This document shows positions 10,799 through 20,797 of a stretch of DNA of 64,000 nucleotides, piece after piece. Positions within the stretch are counted from its first letter, which is position 1; each line of letters begins with the position of its first letter. The notes beneath the pieces are model-generated. The model was given only the letters and a program-made list of their open reading frames with translations, did not search any database and was not told where the DNA came from. Source of the DNA: Bursaphelenchus xylophilus (Eukaryota; Nematoda; Chromadorea; Rhabditida; Aphelenchoididae); assembly GCA_904066235.2 (NCBI GenBank), contig CAJFCV020000001.1:1550001-1614000 (forward strand), read 5' to 3'. Both the position numbers and the translations under genes were made by a program.

Positions 10799-10911
10799 AA
10801 CAGGCTGTTGGGAAAATAATGAGCACGCTGTCTCCGCAACACAATTCATTTTCCCGGCGGCGATCACAATTTTCGATGCGACAGAGTGCTCATTATTTTC
10901 CCGACAGACTC
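10799..10911 (-). mobile_element. Family A MITE, internally deleted
   Basis: Both TIRs are intact (left has TGTTGGGAAAA) but the copy is only about 113 bp. The deletion removed the block containing CACTTCAGCGACGCG. The retained half reads ACACAATTCATTTTCCCGGC. Confidence 0.82.
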
Positions 10912-10959
10912 ACAGTAAAAGATTTTCATCTTGATGACTATTACTACACAAGCTTTGCC

Positions 10960-10995
10960 ATCGAGAAATGACATTATGGTCATTATTTTCTCGAT
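10960..10995. repeat. Short palindrome resembling A-family ends
   Basis: ATCGAGAAATGAC and GTCATTATTTTCTCGAT form an imperfect inverted repeat. The CATTATTTTC core is reminiscent of the A TIR, 50 bases away. It may be a collapsed A copy. Confidence 0.35.
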
Positions 10996-11482
10996 TAATT
11001 CATAGTACATATATATGTTCACAAAGCCGCTGCTGTAACTTTTGGCATTTGCGCTTTTCAGAAAAAGTTAGAGTGTGAGCGACGATTTGCAATATTTCAA
11101 TATTACAATTTCTCTTTAGCTCATTTACCGGGCCTGTCTGAGATTTCAATCCACCTCGGCCCGAGAGCCATGACTTTTTTGTTCAGCACCAAATCAGCAA
11201 CCCGAAAAATATAAAAACAATTTCGGTTCCCCAAAACTTTGACTATGCCGCGCGCCCCAATTTCATAGATAAGGTCGGAAGAGAATCACAAAAAAGAAGA
11301 CTTGCTGCCTTCGTGTCAGCCATTGATCCTAATCAACAGACTCACAGTATACTCTTAAATTATTGTCAGTTTTGCGGAGACCTTCTGACCGGCAGACGGT
11401 CAGAAGAAACGTCTATTTTGCTAATCTAAAATTTGCTGACTAAAAAATTTTGTTTCAAAAAAATAAATAAAACCTTTCTTTA

Positions 11483-11631
11483 TCGGTCTGTCGGGAAAAT
11501 AGTGAGCACTCTGCCGCATCGCAAATTGCATCGCCGCCGGTGGAACTGAATTGTGAAAAATCGAATTGCTTTTCACTTCAGCGAGCTCGGTGTAGCGAAA
11601 TTGTGCTCATTATTTTACCGACAGACTAATA
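11483..11631 (+). mobile_element. Family A MITE, standard
   Basis: The left TIR lies in TATCGGTCTGTCGGGAAAAT and the right TIR carries one change (TTTTACCGACAGAC). The interior keeps CATCGCCGCCGG, AACTGAATTGTG and TTGCTTTTCACTTCAGCGAG. Confidence 0.87.
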
Positions 11632-11744
11632 CAATTTTTGGTACCCCAAGCTGACGCTCGAATTTTTCTTCAAATTTTGCACAATCCTTGGGAATGAGCT
11701 ACGCCGCGGCGCGCCGAGATAGTTTGCGAAATGCGGAGAGGCTC

Positions 11745-11998
11745 ACAGGGGATGTACTCCAAGTTTCTACAAAAAATCAAATTTTTCCGCACGAAACTGC
11801 CAAAGTTATGGCCAAAAAGCGGTTTTTTCTCTGACCGCTCTCCACATTTATCATGCTCTCTCGGCGGCAAAAATCGTTCGATATCTCGGCGGCGCCCGCA
11901 AAGCGCGAGCTAAAACTTTCAGCAATTGATATTTAGTCGATACTGTGTGCAAAATTTAAAGAAAATCTGTCACATTTGGAGTACTTCCCCTTTCAGTG
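11745..11998 (-). mobile_element. Family Y left half, reverse
   Basis: Reverse blocks run ACGAAACTGCCAAAGTTATGG, CTCTGACCGCTCTCC, CTCTCGGCGGCAAAAATCG, CGCAAAGCGCGAGCTAAAAC and TTGGAGTACTTCCCC. It is followed directly by a plus-strand right half, so two halves point tail to tail. Confidence 0.65.
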
Positions 11999-11999
11999 T

Positions 12000-12277
12000 A
12001 AAAACACTTTTGGCCATAACTCTGCCAATTTCATGCGGAACAGAATGATTCTTTGTGGAAACAAACATTACCCTCAACAGTAGAAATAGCCATGAAACTT
12101 TTCATGAAAAAATTCGCTAAGAAAGTTAAAAATTTTCCCATATTTTCTACCCAAAAATCCCAGTCCTTTCTGCAAAGCACAAGTTATAATTCTCTAATAT
12201 GTCTTAGAAATCAATATTCTAAACTTGTCCCAAGTTTCATCAAGATCTGAGCCTTACACTTGAACCACTTCCTTGTT
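12000..12277 (+). mobile_element. Family Y right half
   Basis: Plus-strand blocks are TTTTGGCCATAACTCTGCC, AGCCATGAAACTTTTCATG, CCCAAGTTTCATCAAGATC and CTTGAACCACTTCC. With the preceding reverse half it makes a rearranged composite. Confidence 0.6.
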
Positions 12278-12748
12278 AGATAAAAAAAACTGTTTCCCTT
12301 ATCCCCATCTTTTCCCAAGAATTCGTATCACCTGATACGAACATCGCATGCCCTCCCTCATCGCTTGTAGCCAAATTACCCGCAAGACCAATGATTACAT
12401 TCGCCGAAATTTGCATAATTTGCATACTTCGAAAGATTACCAAGCCCAAAGTCTAGTCCCCAAATTTTCGCGCGAAATTTGCAAAACACGCCCTGCGGGC
12501 CGAGTGTTTTTATTCCCGTTATTGGCTTGGAACAACCCTTTCTTGCTACGGAAATAGAAAGCGAATTCCATTAACAGCCGAATAAAGTAATTTATACAAT
12601 AAAATTTAATTTGCTTTTCGCCGTGTCGCATCATAATTCCTGAACGATTACGGAGGGAATGGGCGAAAACTTGTTTTGAAATTTGTATTTATAACATATT
12701 TTATATGATTTTTTGATGGAATTTTGAAAAAAAAATTGAATTTGAATA

Positions 12749-12897
12749 TGAGTTTGTCGGGAAAATAATGAGAACTCTGTCGCAGCGAAAATCGCATGAG
12801 AAAATGAATCGTGTCGCGACAAAATCAAATTTCTTTTCACTTCAGTGACGCGATCGGCGCAGCGACATTGTGCTCCTTATTTTCCCGACAGACCGAT
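12749..12897 (+). mobile_element. Family A MITE, standard
   Basis: Both TIRs are present (AGTTTGTCGGGAAAATAATG ... TTATTTTCCCGACAGACC). The interior contains TCGCATGAGAAAATGAATCG and CACTTCAGTGACGCGATCGG. Confidence 0.87.
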
Positions 12898-12981
12898 ATT
12901 TCCCCCATAAATTTTTCCTCAAAATATTATACCTATATCAAGAGTTCAAAGCCCTCCTCAACAAAAAACAATGCCCTGCGG

Positions 12982-13016
12982 TAACGTTGTGCCCATTATT
13001 TTCCCGACAGACTGAG
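12982..13016. mobile_element. Family A right end, partial
   Basis: TTGTGCCCATTATTTTCCCG followed by ACAGACTGAGA is a right TIR with no left partner, 85 bp from a complete copy. Confidence 0.65.
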
Positions 13017-13312
13017 ATTAAAAAGATGTTAAAGCATTAGATGAGTTTATGACAGATTTTTGAGTGTTATAAAAAACTTTGTCAAAAAAAAGTTTCAAAA
13101 AATTTGCATACATAAAAAAAAGTTGAAGAAAAATTTAAAACTTTTTGCCTCCCAACATCACGAACGTCCCCAATTGTCTTTGTTGTCGACCAATGAAAGC
13201 TTGGAAAAAGATTCAAGGTGTCTGAAAAGATTAAAATTTAGCATTTGAATTAGCACAAAAAAAATGATAAAAATAAAATAAAAAACGCGATGATAAAAAA
13301 AATTTTAAAATA

Positions 13313-13470
13313 ATCAGTCTGTCGGGAAAATAATGAGCACTCTGCCGCACCGAAAATCGCATCGCCGCCAAGAAAATGAATTGTATCGCTGCAAAAATAA
13401 ATTGTTTTTGACTTCAGCGACGCGATCTTGCATGCGACATTCTGCTCATTATTTTCCCGACAGACTAATA
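13313..13470 (+). mobile_element. Family A MITE, standard
   Basis: A well-preserved copy: GCACTCTGCCGCACCG, ATCGCATCGCCGCCAAG, GACTTCAGCGACGCGATC and a right TIR followed by AATA. It is one of the best templates for a consensus. Confidence 0.88.
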
Positions 13471-13544
13471 CTACTGGTGCACTGTGTTGATTGTATGTCG
13501 CGCAACGCCACTTTGTGAGCGCACTGTGCGAAAACATGCGGGTT

Positions 13545-14390
13545 CAAATATCCACAGAAACATTGTTTTTTGAGAGGAAATTTCTTCTTTTGTACTCAAT
13601 AATCCCAGACATTGACACACGTCGACAATAACTCAATCTTTTAAAATATTTTTTTCAAAATTTTTTTCACATTTTTCTAAAAAATTTTTTTCGACGTGAA
13701 ACATCATTCATTAAATTCCTGCATCCCACCTGTCGTAATCAAAAAACTGGTTGCAAACACCGCGCTAAACCCTCTTTTAATAGCCTCAAAACAAATGGCC
13801 CTCCCTATCCGCCCATGCTACAACGTGATTATGCCAAAAAAATCCTATTTATGCCACCCCACACGTCCTACTGTAATCGGCTCCGTATCCTCGTGGCAGT
13901 GGAGAAAATGGGAGAGAAGGCCAATGAGATAAATCGGAAGTGGTATCGGAGGGGTTTTTGCATACAGAAAACATCGGGTACGGTCTTGCAGCGAGAGAAT
14001 TTCCTAGGAAACGCCAAGACATGGCCGTATCTTTGCGGGAGACTTCGAGATGGTTTATTTAGTCGGATTTTCTCAAAAAGCCCTAAGGGCTGCAGGGTTT
14101 TTTTCCTATTTTTTTTGTTGAAAAGCAATTAAAATTGAAAAATTTTAAGACTCACAAGGTTTAAATTTAGTAGTTAAATTTTTGGGTCAAGTCTCACTTT
14201 TCTCTAAAAAGTTCTAAAAAATCATGTTTTTTTTACAAGTTAACCATCCCGGGTGCGACGATCAGATTTTCTTTGAATTTTTGCCATATTTGGGTAAGCA
14301 TAGGCCATATATTTTGGTATAGGCCAATGATGGAAACAAAATGAAATTTTCAGGTCAAGTCTCACCTTTCACTAAAAAATAAAAAAAATC
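13545..14390. other. No gene seen
   Basis: A frame of 105 codons at 13.8-14.1 kb overlaps an 86-codon antisense frame, and neither shows family motifs. Degraded Y-like words (GTGCGACGATCAGATTTTC) appear near 14255. Confidence 0.4.
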
Positions 14391-14394
14391 ATGT

Positions 14395-14812
14395 TGTTTT
14401 ACAAGAGACCCATCCTAAGCGCAACGCGCAAATTTTCCTTAAATTTTGCGCCCGCTTCGGGCATAGGCACATATCAAATTCCCAAAGTTCTGACTGACAA
14501 TTTGCTGCCGCAACCAAGAGATTCATCAATCTTTGCAGCCGAGAGAGCACGCGAAATGCGGAGAGCGGTCAGACAGAAAAAGCACTTTTAGCCATATCTT
14601 TGTCAGTTTCGTACGGAGAAAACTAAAATTTTGTGTTAACATTGCCCTCTACGATGGCAATAGGTACGAAGCGTTTTATTCCAAAATTCGCAAAAAAATA
14701 TTGTTGCATTTCCCCAAATTTCGGTCTAAAAATCCAAATTTTTTTTTTCAAGGGGCGAGCTAAAAGTTTTCTACAGCTGGTATCGCTCTGTAACTACTTC
14801 CCTGTGAGATTT
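14395..14812 (+). mobile_element. Family Y element, diverged
   Basis: Ordered Y blocks span most of the element: AGGCACATATCAAATTCCC, CCGAGAGAGCACGCGAAATG, AGAGCGGTCAGACAG, TTTGTCAGTTTCGTACGG, TAGGTACGAAGCGTTTTATTC, GGGCGAGCTAAAAG. Confidence 0.6.
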
Positions 14813-15360
14813 GAACAATGAAAGTTTCAATTTTGCAAAAAAATATAGTTTATGGGGAATTTATACCAAACACGAAGTAAAGAATTTGATGAAACTTGAC
14901 AAAAATTTGGGTAAATTTTTTAAGGCATTTTTAGGCCAAAAGTTGGCAAACTAGCACAGTTTTTTTATGAATTTTACCACAAAAATTTTAGTATCTGTTT
15001 TTACCGGATAGTGCCTCCACTAGTTTCTCCACAAAAAAATTAGTTTTTTCCATTCCAAAATGGCCAAAAGGTGTTTTTCTCCGAGCACTCCACAATGTTG
15101 TTACAGAAAAACAAAATTTTTGGTTCAGAAACCAGAAAATTACGGGCAAAAATCGTACTAATTTCCCGAAAGAAATTAATATCTCGCTGAAAGCTATAGC
15201 TTCTGGAATCCTAATGAAAATCGCTTGATGGAAAGCCTTATAGGAAATTAAAATTTTTCCCAATTGTTATCGAGATCGACTAATCCGGTGCTGATTGCGA
15301 TGCATGTTTCCCGAAACTAATATGAAGCCCGTGGTAGTCAGTCCGTAAGTCGTAGAACTT

Positions 15361-15445
15361 TCTAGTCCGTTCGTGAGGTAGCTGGAGTGATTTTCGGGAC
15401 TGCACGTTGCAAAAATCACTCCAGCGACTTTACGAACGGACTACT
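15361..15445. mobile_element. Miniature E element, nearly palindromic
   Basis: CTAGTCCGTTCGTGAGGTAG and GACTTTACGAACGGACTA are the two arms, with GGAGTGATTTT pairing to AAAATCACTCC. Only about 15 bases separate the arms. It abuts and shares a few bases with the B element that follows. Confidence 0.65.
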
Positions 15446-15600
15446 AGTCGCGCCATAAAGTCCGTAGAATTTGCATACTGCGTTTTTTGCCCGCGCCGCT
15501 GCGACTTCCCGCGTTCGCACTAGCGTAATGCACTTTTCTGCGATCGCACATGCGAAATCGGCGAAAAAAGTTCTACGGACTTTTTTTTGAGCGACTAGTA
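15442..15600. mobile_element. Family B MITE, complete
   Basis: The ends TACTAGTCGCGCCATAAAG and GAGCGACTAGTA are inverted repeats. Subterminal GTCCGTAGAA and TTCTACGGAC also pair. The same architecture is seen at 17647-18044 (interrupted) and 26431-26590. Confidence 0.75.
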
Positions 15601-15602
15601 CA

Positions 15603-15645
15603 GTGCAAACGCCGAAAGTAACCCTAGCGGCTTTGCGAACAGTAC
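15603..15645. mobile_element. Family E right-end fragment
   Basis: GCCGAAAGTAACCCTAGCGG and CTTTGCGAACAGTACTA match an E right end. E and B pieces are interleaved here and an A element begins two bases later. Confidence 0.45.
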
Positions 15646-15646
15646 T

Positions 15647-15812
15647 ATCAATCTGTCGGGAAAATAACGGCGGGTCGGTGCGCTTTGGAATCGCCCATCA
15701 TCGCCTTGCGACGGCTGCTGAGCTGGAAATTTGGTGCGCGACTGCATCTTTTTTCGACGAGGCGAGAGAATTCACTGCGACAACCCACCTTTATTTTCCC
15801 GACAGACTGATA
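15647..15812 (+). mobile_element. Family A MITE, second interior type
   Basis: Ends are AATCTGTCGGGAAAATAA and TTATTTTCCCGACAGACTGA. The interior (GGCGGGTCGGTGCGC, CATCATCGCCTTGCGAC, TTTTTTCGACGAGGCGAG) matches the copy at 7978-8148. Confidence 0.85.
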
Positions 15813-16100
15813 GTTGAGACAAAAAGTCCTGATAATTTCGCCCCATGCGGTTTTTGAGCGGTTTCTGAACGTCCCACTTAAAGCACTTTTGAATTTGCAG
15901 AAAATTTTGAAATTTCTGCTAATTTCAGAAAAAGTCCTGAGAATTGGCGCAGTACATTTAACCCAAAAATACCATCTGCACAGTGCATTTTTGCTTTTTT
16001 TGCCTTTTCGCCAGTGGAAAATCATTTTTTTAGGGGCGACAGGATTCGGAACCGCGGTAAGCCCTCAGGATTCTCTGGCGGCGAGTAACAAAATACTAGT
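15813..16100. mobile_element. Possible family C element
   Basis: GAGACAAAAAGTCCTGATAA at the left and CCTCAGGATTCTCTGGCGGC with GAGTA at the right resemble C ends. The interior has a GCACAGTGCATTTTTG block. The ends are imperfect. Confidence 0.35.
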
Positions 16101-16324
16101 CACGGCGCAAGGTCCACGTTTCAGCGATGTCGTGGGGACGCGTCGCGGCGTGCGCTCGGCGACGTCGCGGGGTGCAAGTTCAATATTCTTCTTCTGATAA
16201 GCCGTATAGGCATGATGGAGCAAGAACAAAATCTCGCATTTAACCATGCATCGGTCCGAGGCTTAGAGCACACGGTACCTTTTGTCTGCACATAACAGAA
16301 CTCACACATAAAGTCGTTGCGATG

Positions 16325-16533
16325 TGCTTGTTTATATTCCAGAACATCAACCAGGAATCCTCCTTTTCCCGCCTGGGCGTGCTCAACTTCGCCAATCCCG
16401 GTCCTACCGTCCAACGGCTCAGAAGGTCGTATTCCAGAGGGTCCTGGAGGTTCACCGGAGGGGAAACTAATAGCAAAATTCCTATCCGAAGTCCCAGCGG
16501 GGTTACCATCGGCTGGCGGAAAGACCACAGCAT
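16325..16533 (-). pseudogene. Weak collagen-like coding relic
   Basis: On the minus strand an open frame (16121-16633, 170 codons) includes a Gly/Pro-rich stretch with GEPPGPSG, PADGNPAG, LDGRTGIGEV and AQAGKGGF. Spacing of the glycines is partly Gly-X-Y and partly broken, as expected of a decayed nematode cuticle-collagen exon. The downstream part contains CEFC and other cysteines but no recognised collagen C-terminal cysteine knot. The opposite strand also has a 106-codon frame, so coding strand is not certain. I infer a decayed gene fragment, and chance Gly/Pro richness is a real alternative. Confidence 0.25.
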
Positions 16534-16639
16534 TATTAGGAAAGTGCATGTCGGTAGTGCAAAAATGGGGAATCGCCGCGACGCGACGCGAAAAAAAAAC
16601 ACTGTGAAAAATGTCACGGACTTTATAGAGCAACTATTA

Positions 16640-17250
16640 TAGTATCAGTATCAGCATACTACTCCGCAAATTCAAAAAACAACACTCTTTGTCTCAATAT
16701 GTACGTCAAGCTTGCCAAATAGAAAACAAAAATCCGCCTACTGGCGTTTGTTATACCCGCCAGCAAAATATGTCGAAACGCCGCCACCTTTTCGCCCACG
16801 TAACTGCAAAAATCTTGTTGGCATAACCATATTACAAGGGACAGCGTCGCGGCGCCGCTACAGCGGCCGCTTTATCTCCGTGCGCGCGGCTCGCGCAATT
16901 GAGATAATCTTCGGGGGGAGTTTTATAAAAAAAATCGTCCCCCCTCGCGGCACTGGCTTGGTTGCGCACCCAGCACGCGCCCGTCTCTCAATTGATTTGG
17001 AATTTTGATATTGGGCGAGACATGCGCGAGCAGCGGGAATATGGTAGTGCCGGTGTAACAGAGCCGACCGACCTGAGGCCGAGAGATTTGGTCGGTTGAT
17101 TGTGGAAGATCTGGAGGGGATGTACGTACTTCTACGTGAAACAATATGAGTTGCTTGCGAGGAAGCGTGACAGAGTATAAGCTTCAGCTGCTTGATCTAA
17201 CAAGGTATTGCAAAACACGGCTTGCAATGTAAAACGTTCTCAGCGAGCTT
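16640..17250. other. No gene seen; locally G+C-rich segment
   Basis: GCGTCGCGGCGCCGCTACAG at about 16.84 kb and its surroundings are G+C-rich relative to the window. No element ends or gene model are recognised. Confidence 0.4.
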
Positions 17251-17252
17251 AT

Positions 17253-17295
17253 ATCAGTCCGTCGGGAAAATTACGAGCTGCATTTCGCATCGAAA
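17253..17295 (+). mobile_element. Family A left end, partial
   Basis: TCAGTCCGTCGGGAAAATTA is a mutated left TIR after TA, with CATTTCGCATCGAAAG following. The rest of the element is missing. Confidence 0.6.
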
Positions 17296-17398
17296 GTAAA
17301 ATTTTGATAGAGTTTGATAAATTTGGAGTAAAAATTTTTGGACATACCGCGCCATAAAGCCACCTTGCGCAAAAGCAAGCAAAGAGTCGGTACTTTTA

Positions 17399-17470
17399 TC
17401 AATCTGTCGGGAAAATAATAAGCGCATCGAAAATCGAATTGCCGCCGAGAAAATTGATTGTGCACAGCAA
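17399..17470 (+). mobile_element. Family A 5' part, partial
   Basis: AATCTGTCGGGAAAATAATA is followed by CATCGAAAATCG and GCCGCCGAGAAAATTGATTG. The 3' half is absent. Confidence 0.7.
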
Positions 17471-17499
17471 ATTTCAAAATTTTTATACTACCAGTCGCG

Positions 17500-17646
17500 T
17501 ATCAAAACAAAGTCCTGACACATTTTTCGCGGACTTTGCGCGATCAAATTGAAATGAATTCGCGCGAAAGTGAATGTCGCAATTTTTTCAGAGTGCGGCA
17601 GAATTCGGGGCTGCGACAAATTCTCAGGACTTTTTGTTTAGGGTAC
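17500..17646. mobile_element. Family C element, probable
   Basis: AAAGTCCTGACACATTTTTCG at the left is mirrored by AAATTCTCAGGACTTTTTG at the right, with GGGGCTGCGACAAATTC inside. It adjoins the B element beginning at 17647. Confidence 0.45.
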
Positions 17647-18044
17647 TACTAGTCGCACGTCAAAAAAATGCTTTCAGAAAATAGAAAAAACAAGGAATCT
17701 CGGATCATTGATTTTTTGCGAAGTGCCACAGAATTATCGAGATAGAAAAATTATTTTTCTCTTCGAAAAAACATTTTTCTCAAAAAAAAAACTTTTTTTC
17801 TGGGAAACTTTTCTTTTGTGACTCGATAATTCAGCGACATTTCGTCAAAAATCAATGATCCGAGATTCCTGTTTTTTTGACTTTTTCTTTGACGTGCGAC
17901 ATAAAGTCCGTAGAACTTGCACAATGCGTTTTTCCGCCAACGCCGCTGCGACTTCCCGTTTTTGCACTAGCGACATGCACTTTTCGGCGATCGCACCCGC
18001 CAGGTCGGCGCAAAAAATTCTACGGACTTTATGGCGCGACTAGT
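17647..18044. mobile_element. Family B MITE split by an M element
   Basis: TACTAGTCG at the left and ACTTTATGGCGCGACTAGT at the right are B ends. Eight bases after the left end a complete M element (17656-17896) interrupts it, then B resumes with CGACATAAAGTCCGTAGAAC. Removing M rejoins ACTAGTCG to CGACATAAAG, close to the intact B terminus at 15442. Confidence 0.75.
17656..17896. mobile_element. Family M MITE nested in B
   Basis: Ends are CACGTCAAA and TTTGACGTG. Inner AAGGAATCTCGGATCATTG pairs with CAATGATCCGAGATTCC. Length is 241 bp, like the copies at 5636 and 60192. The flanks show no obvious 5-bp duplication, unlike three other M copies, so this may be a TSD-less insertion or the duplication was lost. 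Confidence 0.82.
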
Positions 18045-18045
18045 T

Positions 18046-18150
18046 TCATTCTGTCGGGAAAATAATGTGGATTTGTCGGAGAAAAAGTTTCGCTTCGCCA
18101 CAGACGCGCACGAAATCTCTAGCCGTCGCAAAGGGGCGATGAGCGAAAAA
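18046..18150 (+). mobile_element. Family A MITE, third interior type, partial
   Basis: ATTCTGTCGGGAAAATAATG precedes GTGGATTTGTCGGAG and GAAATCTCTAGCCGTCGC. The right TIR is not found. It begins immediately after the B element ends. Confidence 0.65.
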
Positions 18151-18598
18151 TCTTAAATTACAAGTTCCTTCAATCCCTTTCAACTAAAGTTTAACAAGTT
18201 TAGGACACACAAATCCACAACACTAATTTTCCCGAAAATAAACTAATCTCCCTTCAAATTAAAGTATAATAAATTGGGCGATGATTTCATATCCTCCCTC
18301 TCCGTATGTGTATCCCTCCCTAAGCCCCCTTTCATTATACGCCGAGTTCCGGTATGTACTACCGTACTCCGGAAACGAGGGCTCTTTGTTTCTGGCGAGA
18401 GGAAACCGGTTATAACATCCCGAAATCGCTCTTCTCCCGACTGCCAAATGCCGTCTTTGTGAGTGCTAATCGGTAACGCAACAGGTTGGTTGAAAAAGTT
18501 TTGACAAAAAAGTTTGATCTTTGCACTGTGTGCTAGTCATTGGTCTGGCGAATTGGCCTTGCGCGGCAAACAAAAAGCATGGTGCAAAATGAACTTTT
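18150..18598. other. No gene seen
   Basis: Both strands are open for 62 codons at 18.26-18.46 kb, a mutual-shadow pattern without motif support. It includes one CTACCGTA motif near 18360. Confidence 0.4.
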
Positions 18599-18762
18599 TA
18601 TCAGTCTGTCGGGAAAATGATGAGTCGCTAATGAGCGCAATGTCACTGTGCCGATCGCGAGTAAAAAGCAGTTTGATTTTCCCTCGACAAATTTCATTTT
18701 TTTCGGCGGCGAAGCGATTTTCGATGCGACAAAGTGCTCATTATTTTCCCGACAGACTGATA
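18599..18762 (-). mobile_element. Family A MITE, standard, reverse
   Basis: Both TIRs are complete and TA-flanked. The interior is reverse (AATTTCATTTTTTTCGGCGG and GCGATTTTCGATGCGAC). A small insertion near the left end (TGATGAGTCGCTAATGAGC) duplicates the ATGAGC step. Confidence 0.87.
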
Positions 18763-18924
18763 AAAAACGCATTGTTCTGTGTCATCGCGCGAAATCAGCG
18801 TCAACTCTCTTTTTCAGAATGATCACTTTACTCTGTGCGTACTCGGCACGCATTGCGCATTTTAATTCGTAGCCGCTTAGAGAGACGCGACAAAGTCTCA
18901 AAATCAGCAAAGTTGTGACAAGTC

Positions 18925-19045
18925 CAGACATGGCAACGGGGCCGGGCTTTGGAAATTTTGAAAACGGGCCGGGCCGGGCCTACATTTCATCGGGCCGGGC
19001 TTAGGGCCAAGGGGGGCAAAAAGCCCGGCCCGATTGCCATGTCTG
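18925..19045. mobile_element. Family D hAT-like MITE
   Basis: TIRs are CAGACATGGCAA and TTGCCATGTCTG. An exact 8-bp target duplication GACAAGTC sits at 18917-18924 and 19046-19053. The 121-bp body is made of GGGCCGGGC and GGCCCG blocks, far more G+C rich than its surroundings. Eight-bp duplications are typical of hAT-superfamily transposons. It is related to the larger element at 60817-61252. Confidence 0.88.
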
Positions 19046-19188
19046 GACAAGTCAAGACTTTTCAACCATCTTGTGGAGTCGTAACAGAGTGGGTCAAAAA
19101 GTGTTGACATGTCTGCACGGTGCAAAGTGTTTGTCGCGACTCATCAAACCGCGACGAGGCAAAATGCACTGTGCAAAATGGTCGTTCT

Positions 19189-19345
19189 ACCAGCCTATCG
19201 GGAAAATAATGAGCACAATGTCGCTTCGGCAATCGCGTCGCTGAAGTGAAAGCAATTTGGTTTTCCCGCGGTACGATTCACTTTCTAGGCGGCGATGCGA
19301 TTTTCGATGCGACAGAGTGCTCATTATTTTCACGAAGGACTGACT
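19189..19345 (-). mobile_element. Family A MITE, standard, reverse
   Basis: The left TIR (CAGCCTATCGGGAAAATAATG) and right TIR (CATTATTTTCACGAAGGAC) each carry changes. The interior CACAATGTCGCTTCGGCAATC is nearly identical to the copy at 19420. Confidence 0.84.
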
Positions 19346-19419
19346 AAAAAGGAGGCTATGTCGCGGTCTGAGCAGGAATTTGTGGACCGCGAGAAATTCC
19401 CAGGACTTCTTGCCTCGAG

Positions 19420-19577
19420 TATCAGTTTGTCGGGAAAATAATGAGCACAATGTCGCTTCGGCAATCGCATCTCCGAGGTGAGCAATTGGGTTTTGCCGCG
19501 ATACAATTCGTTTTCTCGGTCTTTCAAAGCGATTTTCAATGCAACAGTGTGTTCATTATTTTCCCGACAGACCGATA
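19420..19577 (-). mobile_element. Family A MITE, standard, reverse
   Basis: It is TA-flanked, with both TIRs intact. It shares CAATGTCGCTTCGGCAATCG with the copy at 19189-19345 only 75 bp away, suggesting local duplication. The sequence between them (GAAATTCCCAGGACTTCTTG, CCTCGAGTA) is a family C right end. Confidence 0.87.
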
Positions 19578-20069
19578 TTTCAAAAAAAAAATTTTTAGGA
19601 TTTTTTGCCAAGTATTGGAAACCATCGCTTCCCCAGAACTTGGCAATTACCTCCAACCAAACACATGCAAAGAATGTTGAAAAAATGCAAATTTCAAGAA
19701 CAGCCATTCCCCCCCTGGAATACTAAATAGCATTTTGAAACAGCATGTTGCATTTTTCCCCGAATTTTTTTGCTTTTCTCCAAAATTCGAACGAAAATTG
19801 TGAGTTTTACAAAAGGCGATTCCAACTCCCTTCGCTCGGGTCGCAAAGTCAACCAAATTCTTTGTAGATGGGCCATGCGATAAGGGGAGGGGGAATGCGG
19901 TACGGTAGAGTCGACTATGCGAGGCGCGGCGAGGCGCGTTTTTCGGCAAAAAATTAAAGGTCATAGCGGAACAAAACGGAAGGGTCTACTTTCAAAATAT
20001 GTTGTGCAATGTCAGGTAAGGAAGGTGGGACGATTTTCTGCCATACGGGCCTATTCTAACAGGGAGGTG

Positions 20070-20295
20070 CACGTCAAACTGAGGAGTCCGGTGACCGGAA
20101 TAGACACTTCGGTATGGGTTTTTTACACTTCGTCTTGATTTCCAGAGAAAGAGAGAAAAAAAATACACGCAAAAGCGTACTCTCTCGCCCCAAAAATTCC
20201 CCATTTCTGCCCCGACAAAATGTTTTTTCGCGTCTTTTTTTGCCAAATTGCCAATCCATTCACCGGAATGTTTTAGCTTATCTCAGTTTGACGTG
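20070..20295. mobile_element. Family M MITE, CACGTCAAACTGAG subfamily
   Basis: TIRs are CACGTCAAACTGAG and CTCAGTTTGACGTG, with the exact 5-bp duplication AGGTG at 20065-20069 and 20296-20300. The interior includes GTCCGGTGACCGGAATAGAC, AGAGAAAGAGAGAAAAA and CGCGTCTTTTTTTGCC. It is nearly identical to 30764-30987. Confidence 0.9.
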
Positions 20296-20339
20296 AGGTG
20301 CTCAAAATTTGACGCTCGGATTTTATTCAAGTCAGGCAC

Positions 20340-20797
20340 AAAATTACAAGCGAAGTACCCAAGTGCGACGCTCAGATTTTCTTTAAATTTTGCACACACG
20401 TCGGGCATGAACTAAGTATCAATTCCTGAAAGTTTTAGCTCAAATTTTGCTAGCGCCGCCGAGATATTCAACGACTTTTGTGGCTGAGAGAGTATGCAAA
20501 ACACAGAGAGCGGTCAGAGAAAAAACACTTTTTGGCCATAACGTTGCCAATTTCGAATAATTTTTTTTTATTTCTTCTGGAAACATTACTCTCAACAGTA
20601 GAATTAGGTATGAAACTTTTCGTGCCAAACTTCGGCAAAAAGTGTAAATTTTTCGCCGACTTTCGATCTAAAAATCCCGGTTATTTTTACAATGCGCAAG
20701 CTAGGATTCTCGCATATATCCCAGAAAACATTGTTCTAAATTTGTGCCAAGTTTCATCTAAATCCGAGCGTCGCACTTGGGGTACTTCTCCTGTTAA
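20340..20797 (+). mobile_element. Family Y element, near full length
   Basis: All Y blocks are in order, from AGTGCGACGCTCAGATTTTC through CACACACGTCGGGCATGAAC, CTGAAAGTTTTAGCTC, GAGCGGTCAGAGAAAAAAC and GGTATGAAACTTTTCGTGCC to GAGCGTCGCACTTGGGGTAC and CTCCTGTTA at the right end. The left tip is slightly degraded. Confidence 0.8.

Noticed and set aside
16121..16633. Intact 170-codon gene
   Set aside because: The frame lacks a recognisable domain and both strands are open. Only a weak collagen-like relic is claimed.
18533..18822. Frames of 79-102 codons containing SVCRENN or LFSRQTD peptides, also at many other sites
   Set aside because: These peptides are translations of the family A TIR (CTGTCGGGAAAATAATG and its inverse) and recur wherever that repeat does. 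They are not a protein family.
18925..19045. CpG island or bacterial contamination
   Set aside because: The G+C-rich block is bounded exactly by TIRs and an 8-bp target duplication, so it is a transposon.
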